From positions 3,296 to 23,700 of the forward strand of contig DEIA01000025.1 in NCBI GenBank assembly GCA_002352225.1: a stretch of DNA of 20,405 nucleotides. The letters run 5' to 3'. Positions 13,883-20,405 of the stretch are shown here, piece after piece. Below the pieces are notes generated by a model. The model saw only the letters and a program-made list of their open reading frames with translations. It was not told the DNA's origin and did no database searches. The stretch's first letter is position 1; each line of letters opens with the position of its first letter. Position numbers and translations under genes: made by a program. This DNA comes from Flammeovirgaceae bacterium UBA2786. Its GTDB lineage: Bacteria > Bacteroidota > Bacteroidia > Cytophagales > Cyclobacteriaceae.

Positions 13883-13918
13883 GGACTGCAAAGGTAGCCG
13901 TTTTTGGCAGTTTACCAA
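13883..13918 (-). promoter_or_regulatory. rpsP promoter with CAGTCC discriminator
   Basis: On the minus strand TTG (13918-13916), a 19-bp spacer and TACCTTTG (13896-13889) match the Bacteroidota consensus exactly. CAGTCC (13888-13883) follows at once, as in the rplU and rplS promoters. The gap to the rpsP ATG is 40 nt. Confidence 0.8.
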
Positions 13919-14007
13919 CCACTGTATTTCATAAAATCCTAAACGCTTGATTTTCTTTAATATTTGAATAAGCGATTATTAGATTTTTTTATTTTAAGTT
14001 GCCTTTC

Positions 14008-14015
14008 TACATTTG
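14008..14015 (+). promoter_or_regulatory. Putative -7 box of the sucA-sucB-lpd operon
   Basis: TACATTTG is an exact match to TAnnTTTG, but 19 bp upstream there is only TTT in a T-run, not a clear TTG. The sucA ATG lies 19 nt downstream, so the leader would be only about 13 nt. No CAGTCC follows. Confidence 0.45.
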
Positions 14016-14034
14016 GTTTCTTTTCAAAAAAACC

Positions 14035-16752
14035 ATGGATAAGTACTCCTATATTTCTAACGCTGACGTGAGTTATATCGATCAGCTGTATCAAACCTAT
14101 AAAAACAACCCTTCATCCGTTGATGTTACCTGGCAAAAGTTTTTTGAGGGCTTTGATTTTTCACAGTCGCAAAGTGGTAGCGGTTTAACAAGCGGGGGAG
14201 ATCCTATCTCCATTAAGGAGACACAGGTGCGCAATCTTATTTTTCAGTATCGCTCGTTTGGGCACCTTAAATCAAAAACCAATCCGGTGCGCGAACGCAG
14301 AGATCACAACGTGAACCTGGATCATAAAAGTGTTGGCCTTACCGATGCCGATTTGGATACCGAGTTTGATGTGGCTGCCGAAATTGGAATGCCCCGGTCA
14401 TCGCTCCGGAAAATTATTGAGAAATTAAAGTTCCTATATCTGGGTCCCATTGGGTTCGAATACAACTTTATTGGCAACGATGATATTCGGGCCTGGTTTC
14501 ATAATAAGATTGAAAGAGAATATTATGCGTATAACCCGAACCTGGACGAGAAGAAGAGGATATTATCTAAACTGAATGAAGCAGTTGTATTTGAAAACTT
14601 TTTACATACTAAATTTTTAGGGCAGAAACGTTTTTCGCTTGAAGGAGGGGAAAACACGATTCCTGCTTTAGATGCAATTATTAATAAAGCGGCCGAACTG
14701 GATGTGAAGGAAGTAGTGATTGGGATGGCACACCGTGGCAGATTAAATGTGCTCTCAAATATTTTAGGTAAAACATATGAGCAAATATTTACCGAGTTTG
14801 AAGGAAATGTAAACCCTGATTTAACAATGGGCGATGGTGATGTGAAATATCACCTGGGATACGCCAGCCATATAACAACACCATCGGGTAAAAAGATTTA
14901 TGTAAAGCTAACGCCCAACCCTTCGCATCTAGAAGCGGTAGACCCCCTGGTGGTAGGCTATACCCGGGGCCAGATAGATGATGAATATAATGGTGATTTG
15001 AAAAAGGGAATGGCCATTCTCATTCATGGCGATGCAGCTGTGGCCGGTCAGGGTATTGTGTATGAAGTAGTGCAGATGTCTGGTTTACCAGGCTATACTA
15101 CCGGTGGAACTATTCATTTTGTAATCAATAATCAGGTTGGATTTACCACCGACTATGATGATGCCCGCACAGCCATATATTGTACCGATGTTTCTAAAAT
15201 TGTAGACGCACCGGTATTGCATGTAAATGGAGATGATGCCGAAGCCGTAACCTGGTGTGCCAAGCTTGCAGCGGAATATCGCCAGCAGTTTGGGAAGGAC
15301 ATTTTTATTGACCTGTTGTGTTACCGCAGGCACGGCCACAATGAAAGTGACGAGCCGAAATTTACACAACCCAAACTTTATAACATTATTGCCAAGCACC
15401 CAAACCCGCGCGAGGTTTATGTAAAAAAGTTAGTTGAGTCGGGTGTAGATGCTGCGTTAGCCGATGAAATGGATACTAAATTCCGGAATCAGTTGCAGGA
15501 TCGCCTTAATGAAGTGAAACAAAAAACGCTTCCTTATAAATTGCAGGAGGTAGAGGAAGAGTGGCAGTCGCTGCGTAAATCTAAACCAGAAGATTTCGAT
15601 CAATCGCCCGATACATCCGTATCGAATACCATTCTCGAAAAAGTAGGTAAGGCTCTTACCACTATACCCGATGGGTTTAAACCAATTAAGCAGATTGAAA
15701 AATTATTAAAAGACCGGAAGGAAGCCTTTTTTGAAAAGAAGGAATTAGGTTGGGCTGAAGCCGAGTTATTGGCATTCGGGTCGTTGTTAGCTGAAAAATA
15801 TATTGTTCGTATGTCGGGTCAGGATGTAAAGCGGGGCACCTTCTCGCATCGCCATGCGTATTTCTGGGATTCAAACACGAATCAATCTTATTGCGGTCTG
15901 AATCACATCAGTAATGATCAGGCCAAGCTACACATGTATAACTCACTGCTTTCTGAGTTTGGTGTTATGGGCTTTGAGTATGGGTATGCATTAGCCACAC
16001 CTCGCGCCTTAATCGTTTGGGAAGCCCAGTTTGGCGACTTTGTAAATGGTGCGCAGGTAATCATCGATCAGTTTATTACTTCGGCCGAATCGAAATGGCA
16101 ACGTCAAAACGGATTAGTACTCTTATTACCACACGGGTATGAAGGCCAGGGCCCGGAACATTCCAGTGCAAGGCCAGAGCGGTTTCTGCAACAGGCTTCT
16201 GAATTTAATATGGTAGTAGCCAATATTACGTCTGCTTCCAACTATTTCCATTTGTTAAGAAGACAAATCAAGTGGGAATTCCGTAAACCTTGTGTAGTGT
16301 TCTCGCCTAAATCGTTATTACGCCATCCGGGTGTAGTGTCTTCAATTGATCAGTTTACTTCAGGTTCGTTCATAGAAGTGTTGGACGACTCTAATGCAAA
16401 AGCCAAAGAAGTAAAACGGGTAGTATTTTGTTCAGGCAAAGTGTATTACGATTTACTTGATTATCAGCAAAAAAAGAAAATTAAAAATACTGCAGTGGTT
16501 CGGCTAGAGCAATTGTATCCATTTCCGAAACAACAGGTGCAGGTTATTTTGAAAAAATATAAAGATGCTGAATTGATCTGGGCACAAGAAGAACCCTATA
16601 ACATGGGGTATTGGTCCTATATCCAGCGGTTTATGCCCGAGGAAAAATGGAAGGTAGTGGCGCGCAAATCCAGTGCTTCACCGGCTACCGGGTATTCAAA
16701 GGTTCATAAAGCTGAGCAGGAGAAAATTATTACCCAAGCCTTTGAGATTTAA
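14035..16752 (+). CDS. sucA: 2-oxoglutarate dehydrogenase E1 component
   Basis: This thiamine-diphosphate enzyme decarboxylates 2-oxoglutarate and passes the succinyl group to the lipoyl arm of SucB in the TCA cycle. From the ATG at 14035 it has 905 residues, which is normal. A longer frame from a TTG at 13999 would include the promoter and is rejected. The N-terminal segment YISNADVSYIDQLYQTYKNN is the E1 peripheral region that docks on E2. Family blocks are GMAHRGRLNVLSNILGK (His233), HGDAAVAGQGIVYEVVQMSG (Asp333 start of the ThDP motif), VINNQVGFTT (Asn365-366), YRRHGHNESDEPKFTQP (His433, His435), GQGPEHSSARPERFLQ (704-719) and the C-terminal EEPYNMGYWSYIQ. No E2-like fusion is present, unlike the actinobacterial form. 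It is followed 38 bp later by sucB and belongs to a three-gene operon. Confidence 0.97.
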   Translation: MDKYSYISNADVSYIDQLYQTYKNNPSSVDVTWQKFFEGFDFSQSQSGSGLTSGGDPISIKETQVRNLIFQYRSFGHLKSKTNPVRERRDHNVNLDHKSVGLTDADLDTEFDVAAEIGMPRSSLRKIIEKLKFLYLGPIGFEYNFIGNDDIRAWFHNKIEREYYAYNPNLDEKKRILSKLNEAVVFENFLHTKFLGQKRFSLEGGENTIPALDAIINKAAELDVKEVVIGMAHRGRLNVLSNILGKTYEQIFTEFEGNVNPDLTMGDGDVKYHLGYASHITTPSGKKIYVKLTPNPSHLEAVDPLVVGYTRGQIDDEYNGDLKKGMAILIHGDAAVAGQGIVYEVVQMSGLPGYTTGGTIHFVINNQVGFTTDYDDARTAIYCTDVSKIVDAPVLHVNGDDAEAVTWCAKLAAEYRQQFGKDIFIDLLCYRRHGHNESDEPKFTQPKLYNIIAKHPNPREVYVKKLVESGVDAALADEMDTKFRNQLQDRLNEVKQKTLPYKLQEVEEEWQSLRKSKPEDFDQSPDTSVSNTILEKVGKALTTIPDGFKPIKQIEKLLKDRKEAFFEKKELGWAEAELLAFGSLLAEKYIVRMSGQDVKRGTFSHRHAYFWDSNTNQSYCGLNHISNDQAKLHMYNSLLSEFGVMGFEYGYALATPRALIVWEAQFGDFVNGAQVIIDQFITSAESKWQRQNGLVLLLPHGYEGQGPEHSSARPERFLQQASEFNMVVANITSASNYFHLLRRQIKWEFRKPCVVFSPKSLLRHPGVVSSIDQFTSGSFIEVLDDSNAKAKEVKRVVFCSGKVYYDLLDYQQKKKIKNTAVVRLEQLYPFPKQQVQVILKKYKDAELIWAQEEPYNMGYWSYIQRFMPEEKWKVVARKSSASPATGYSKVHKAEQEKIITQAFEI

Positions 16753-16790
16753 TGTAGATACAAAACAATTTTACCCTTAAAAAGAAATAC

Positions 16791-18299
16791 ATGGCACAAG
16801 TTAAAGTTCCAACTGTAGGCGAATCAATCACCGAAGTAACGATTGCCAACTGGCTAAAGAAAGATGGAGATGTGGTGAAGATGGATGAAGTAATTGCCGA
16901 ACTCGAATCTGACAAAGCAACTTTTGAACTCACAGCTCCGCAGGCAGGTGTGCTTAAGATTAATAAAGCAAAAGGCGAAGTAGTGCCCATTGGTACCGTT
17001 ATCTGCGAAATTGCTGAAGGCGCTGGAGCAACACCACAAACCCCAAAAACGGAAACAAAAACCAAAGAAACCGCTGCGCCCAAAGCAACAGGTGTTGTAA
17101 AAGAAATGAAAGTACCGGCCGTAGGCGAGTCGATTACGGAAGTAACCATTTCTACCTGGTTGAAGAAGGATGGTGATTACGTGAAACTGGATGAAGTGAT
17201 TGCCGAAGTTGAATCGGATAAAGCAACATTTGAATTACCAGCCGAAGCCCATGGTATTTTAAGAATTGTAGCCAAAGAGAAAACCACCCTGCCTATTGGT
17301 GGATTAATTTGCAAGATTGAAGTTACAGAAGGGGCCCCCGTTTCATCACCTGCTTCAACTTCTTCCGCATCAACTTCTGCTTCCGGTAGTGGCGATAAGA
17401 CATATGCTTCAGGACACCCGTCACCAGCGGCTGCAAAAATTCTTGAAGAAAAAGGAATTTCATCTTCGCAGGTTAGTGGTACGGGGGTAGGGGGCCGAAT
17501 TACAAAAGAAGATGCGAATAATGCGCAGAAGTCATCTGCAAAGACAGAGTCTGCGAAAACCACAGCAGCTACGCCTCCGGTAATTGCATCAGGCGGCTCG
17601 CGCGAAAAGCGTTCTGAAAAGATGACATCATTGCGCAAGACTATTGCCAAGCGCCTGGTGTCAGTAAAAAATGAAACGGCTATGCTCACTACGTTTAATG
17701 AAGTGGACATGAAACCGGTAATGGACTTACGATCCAGGTATAAAGACAAGTTCAAAGAAAAGTACGGTGTGGGCCTCGGCTTTATGTCGTTCTTTACCAA
17801 AGCTGTTTGTATTGCACTTAAAGAATGGCCAGCCGTAAATGCACAGATTAATGGAGATGAGGTTATTTATCATGAGTATTGTGATGTTTCCATTGCCGTT
17901 TCAACACCACGCGGATTAGTTGTACCTGTAATTCGCAATGCAGAATCTCTTTCGTTCGATCAGATTGAAGCCGAAGTGGTTCGCTTAGCAACCAAAGGCC
18001 GCGATGGAAAACTTTCGATAGATGAGATGCAGGGCGGAACATTTTCCATCACCAATGGCGGTGTGTTTGGTTCTATGCTTTCTACTCCTATTCTTAATCC
18101 GCCACAGTCTGCCATTTTAGGCATGCATAACATTGTTGAGCGTCCTGTAGTTAAAGATGGACAAGTCGTAATCAGACCTATTATGTATCTGGCGCTTTCG
18201 TACGATCACCGCATTGTTGACGGACGAGAGTCGGTTAGCTTCCTGGTGCGCGTGAAAGAACTACTGGAAGATCCGGGAAGATTGATTCTTGGTGTTTAA
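16791..18299 (+). CDS. sucB: Dihydrolipoyl succinyltransferase (E2) with two tandem lipoyl domains
   Basis: E2 forms the core of the 2-oxoglutarate dehydrogenase complex and transfers succinyl groups from its lipoyl arm to CoA. The 502 residues contain two lipoyl domains (about 1-76 and 104-178), each with ESDKATFEL and lipoyl lysines at 42 and 144. A Pro/Ala/Thr/Lys linker separates them. A Ser/Ala-rich linker leads to the peripheral-subunit-binding domain (GHPSPAAAKILEEKGI, about 208-243). The catalytic domain (about 270-502) ends with SYDHRIVDGRESVSFL, where His473 and Asp477 are the catalytic pair. Most SucB proteins have one lipoyl domain, so the second is notable. The PAVGESITE wording and the position after sucA favour the succinyl over the acetyl enzyme. 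The gene lies 38 bp from sucA and 32 bp from lpd, with no terminator on either side. Confidence 0.94.
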   Translation: MAQVKVPTVGESITEVTIANWLKKDGDVVKMDEVIAELESDKATFELTAPQAGVLKINKAKGEVVPIGTVICEIAEGAGATPQTPKTETKTKETAAPKATGVVKEMKVPAVGESITEVTISTWLKKDGDYVKLDEVIAEVESDKATFELPAEAHGILRIVAKEKTTLPIGGLICKIEVTEGAPVSSPASTSSASTSASGSGDKTYASGHPSPAAAKILEEKGISSSQVSGTGVGGRITKEDANNAQKSSAKTESAKTTAATPPVIASGGSREKRSEKMTSLRKTIAKRLVSVKNETAMLTTFNEVDMKPVMDLRSRYKDKFKEKYGVGLGFMSFFTKAVCIALKEWPAVNAQINGDEVIYHEYCDVSIAVSTPRGLVVPVIRNAESLSFDQIEAEVVRLATKGRDGKLSIDEMQGGTFSITNGGVFGSMLSTPILNPPQSAILGMHNIVERPVVKDGQVVIRPIMYLALSYDHRIVDGRESVSFLVRVKELLEDPGRLILGV

Positions 18300-18331
18300 C
18301 TAATATGAAATTTTAAATTCGAAATTCTCCT

Positions 18332-19732
18332 ATGCAATACAACGTAACAGTTATTGGCTCTGGTCCTGGCGGATATGTTGCCGCAATCCGGTGTGCTCAA
18401 CTTGGTTTTAGAACAGCCATCATCGAGAAGTACGATACCCTTGGTGGCACTTGTTTAAATGTAGGTTGTATTCCGTCTAAAGCGTTGTTGGATTCTACCG
18501 AGCATTTTCATAATGCCGCGCATACGTTCAAAGAACACGGGGTGGAGATTAACGAACCCAAGGCAAACCTGGCTCAGATGATTAAACGCAAAGCCGGTGT
18601 AATTAAATCTAATGTAGAGGGTATTGCTTACCTGATGAAGAAAAATAAAATTGATGTTCATACAGGAGTTGGTTCATTTGTCGACAAGAATACAATTAAG
18701 ATTGCAGGCAAAGACGGAAAAGAAACTCAGATTACAACCGAGAAAGTAATTATTGCCACCGGATCAAAACCAACCCCGCTTCCTTTTGCACCCTTCGATA
18801 AGAAAAGAATTATTTCAAGCACCGAAGCTTTAGAATTGAAAGAGATTCCTAAACACCTGATTATTATCGGAGGTGGTGTTATTGGTATGGAACTCGGTTC
18901 GGTATATGCACGCATCGGTTCCAAAGTAACAGTGATTGAATTTCTGGACAGCCTCATTCCAACTATGGACGGCACGTTGGGTAAGGAGCTAGCTAAAGTG
19001 GCCAAGAAGTTGGGTATGGAACTGTACCTGAGTCATAAGGTTACAGCGTTAGAGAATAAGGGTAAAGAAGTTGTGTTGAAGGCAGAACCTAAGAGCGGAG
19101 GGAATGCAATTGAATTGAAAGGTGATTATTGTTTGGTAAGTGTGGGTCGCAGACCTTATACGGATGGACTGGGTTTAGATAAAGTGGGCATTGAGTTAGA
19201 CAAGGGAAAAATTCCGGTTGATGATCATCTGAAAACCAAAGTAGATAACATCTATGCTATAGGCGATGTAGTCCGTGGTGCTATGCTGGCACACAAAGCG
19301 GAAGAAGAAGGAGTGTTGGTGGCTGAACAATTTGCAGGACAAAAACCCCACATTAATTATAACCTTATTCCGGGAGTGGTATACACCTGGCCCGAGGTGG
19401 CCAGTGTTGGGTTAACGGAAGAGCAATTGAAGGAGCAAGGCAAAGCATTTAAAGTTGGAAACTTTCCGTACAAAGCACTGGGCCGGGCCCGCGCATCAAT
19501 GGATATGGATGGCTTGGTAAAAATATTAGCTGATAAAAACACCGATGAAATTTTAGGTGTACACATAATTGGCGCCCGTGCTGCCGATATGATTGCGGCT
19601 GGTGTAGTGGCTATGGAATATCGCGCTTCCGCGGAAGATGTTTCGCGCATGAGTCATGCGCACCCTACATACATGGAAGCAGTAAAAGAAGCTTGTTTAG
19701 CGGCTACAGCTAACAGGCCTATTCATATGTAA
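18332..19732 (+). CDS. lpdA: Dihydrolipoyl dehydrogenase (E3)
   Basis: This 466-residue flavoprotein reoxidises the dihydrolipoyl groups on E2 and reduces NAD+. The FAD-binding N-terminus is VIGSGPGGYVAAIRCAQLG, the redox disulfide is GGTCLNVGCIPSK (Cys41 and Cys46), and the NAD-binding fold is IIIGGGVIGMELGSVYARIG. The second FAD motif is NIYAIGDVVRGAMLAHKAEE. The C-terminal catalytic dyad lies in HAHPTYMEAV (His444 and Glu449). It is the third gene of the sucA-sucB-lpd operon, so it is probably the E3 dedicated to this complex, though E3 may be shared with pyruvate dehydrogenase. No dedicated promoter is visible in the 32-bp gap. Confidence 0.97.
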   Translation: MQYNVTVIGSGPGGYVAAIRCAQLGFRTAIIEKYDTLGGTCLNVGCIPSKALLDSTEHFHNAAHTFKEHGVEINEPKANLAQMIKRKAGVIKSNVEGIAYLMKKNKIDVHTGVGSFVDKNTIKIAGKDGKETQITTEKVIIATGSKPTPLPFAPFDKKRIISSTEALELKEIPKHLIIIGGGVIGMELGSVYARIGSKVTVIEFLDSLIPTMDGTLGKELAKVAKKLGMELYLSHKVTALENKGKEVVLKAEPKSGGNAIELKGDYCLVSVGRRPYTDGLGLDKVGIELDKGKIPVDDHLKTKVDNIYAIGDVVRGAMLAHKAEEEGVLVAEQFAGQKPHINYNLIPGVVYTWPEVASVGLTEEQLKEQGKAFKVGNFPYKALGRARASMDMDGLVKILADKNTDEILGVHIIGARAADMIAAGVVAMEYRASAEDVSRMSHAHPTYMEAVKEACLAATANRPIHM

Positions 19733-19750
19733 ACAACTCATTCAAAGTTT

Positions 19751-19794
19751 GTACAGATAAGTACCAGTAAATTTTACTGGGTGCTTATCTGTGC
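19751..19794. terminator. Long imperfect hairpin between convergent genes
   Basis: Roughly 19 base pairs form between ACAGATAAG...CCAGTAA (left arm) and TTACTGG...CTTATCTGT (right arm), with one G-U pair, one bulged G and a 3-nt loop. It overlaps the last codons of the minus-strand gene. There is no T-tract on either strand, so it may terminate by another route or act as a 3'-end stabiliser. Confidence 0.45.
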
Positions 19795-20405
19795 AGTAGT
19801 TTCCAGTTTATCAAACACCGGATGGCCAACCCAATTACAACAGGCGTCAGGTAAACATTTAATTGCTGCGGGATCGCCCACCAGAACACAAGGGTAGCAG
19901 CCAATAGAATAGCACAAAATAGAAAATAGCTACTCAACAAATTATAAGTTCGTTTGCTTAATAGCAGCAAGCCTGCAAAAAAATGCAAAGGAAAGGCCCA
20001 CAGCAAATTGAAATTACGGGCCGCATCGTGATGATCGGTAAGTAGCCAAAGCACAAACAACAGCAAACCGATTAGTCCTGCTGTAGTAAATAGTATTACA
20101 TCAAACCAGCGACTGAGTTTCTTCCGTTTCCAATCCATAACGGAGATACCCGCTATAGCGAAGAGAAATACGAAAAAAGCAATCCACGGATGAATGATAG
20201 AATTCCGGGCTTCTACTGTGGCAGTATGGGTAATGCGTTTCTCTTTAACTAAATCTACCCAGCCACTGTCCGCTTTAACTTTCATCTTGTCAACAAAGGC
20301 TTCAATATAATCGGGTAGAAACATGTACTCGGTGGCATACATGGTGCGATCAATGGGTAGGCCCAGGCATATATCAATTCCCAAATCGCCCCAGGGTAAC
20401 GGATC
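19785..20405 (-). CDS. C-terminal part of a DUF4105 (Lnb-like) membrane protein
   Basis: The frame is open to the window edge, so the 5' part is missing; 206 codons are visible. The first visible residues, DPLPWGDLGIDICLGLPIDR, followed by MYATEYMFLPDYIEAFVD, match my recollection of the DUF4105 family, related to the lacto-N-biosidase chaperone N-terminal domain. The start is not seen. After a soluble stretch of about 75 residues come about five hydrophobic segments: IIHPWIAFFVFLFAIAGISV, VILFTTAGLIGLLLFVLWLL, AFPLHFFAGLLLL, FLFCAILLAATLVFWWAIP and YLTPVVIGLAIRCLI. This suggests a periplasmic N-terminal domain on an inner-membrane anchor. The function is unknown. It converges on the lpd gene and shares the hairpin at 19751-19794 with it. 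Confidence 0.65.
   Translation of the reverse strand, partial: DPLPWGDLGIDICLGLPIDRTMYATEYMFLPDYIEAFVDKMKVKADSGWVDLVKEKRITHTATVEARNSIIHPWIAFFVFLFAIAGISVMDWKRKKLSRWFDVILFTTAGLIGLLLFVLWLLTDHHDAARNFNLLWAFPLHFFAGLLLLSKRTYNLLSSYFLFCAILLAATLVFWWAIPQQLNVYLTPVVIGLAIRCLINWKLLHR

Noticed and set aside
13999..14034. TTG-initiated extension of SucA
   Set aside because: It overlaps the -7 box; the ATG at 14035 gives the usual E1 N-terminus.
17177..17800. 207-codon open frame on the minus strand
   Set aside because: It is antisense to sucB, and its residues mirror the lipoyl and linker codons of the real gene.

Overview
The window looks like chromosome from a member of the Bacteroidota, most likely the Cytophagales side of the phylum. 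Supporting signs are a SusC/SusD pair, a type IX secretion (T9SS) C-terminal sorting domain, an AccD without its zinc ribbon, an S16 protein with a long Ala/Lys/Glu-rich tail, promoters of the TTG-N19-TAnnTTTG type, and start codons with A-rich leaders instead of Shine-Dalgarno sequences. The genus cannot be fixed from the sequence alone. Nearly everything is housekeeping or outer-membrane nutrient uptake. I see no insertion sequence, phage gene, CRISPR array, tRNA or rRNA.

Layout. 1-263 (minus) is the start of nrdB (ribonucleotide reductase R2), cut by the window edge. A 575-bp AT-rich gap separates it from the divergent rplU-rpmA pair (839-1435), which ends in a strong terminator. 1740-7757 (plus) is a susC-susD-lipoprotein operon with a LacI-type operator core in front and a terminator behind. 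7842-9485 encodes a secreted arylsulfotransferase-like beta-propeller with a T9SS sorting tail. From 9490 to 13842 everything is on the minus strand: accD, a class I fructose-bisphosphate aldolase, and the conserved set rpsP-rimM-trmD-rplS. From 14035 to 19732 (plus) lie sucA-sucB-lpd, a complete 2-oxoglutarate dehydrogenase complex. The window closes with the C-terminal part of a DUF4105-like membrane protein (minus).

How the genes work together. The SusC porin, SusD lid lipoprotein and third lipoprotein form one surface uptake system of unknown substrate; no glycosidase or protease lies beside it. The rpsP, rimM, trmD and rplS products serve ribosome assembly and tRNA modification. The sucA/sucB/lpd products form E1, E2 and E3 of one TCA-cycle complex. 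AccD and aldolase are core carbon-metabolism enzymes.

The most interesting signal is regulatory. Three separate ribosomal-protein promoters (rplU, rplS, rpsP) share the same six bases, CAGTCC, directly after the -7 element, giving TAnnTTTGCAGTCC. The metabolic promoters in the same window (fba, sucA, nrdB) lack it. Together with a terminator just after rpsP and a private promoter for rplS, this suggests a way to express the two ribosomal-protein genes above rimM and trmD. I did not find a convincing entirely new multi-gene system; the remaining findings are modest.
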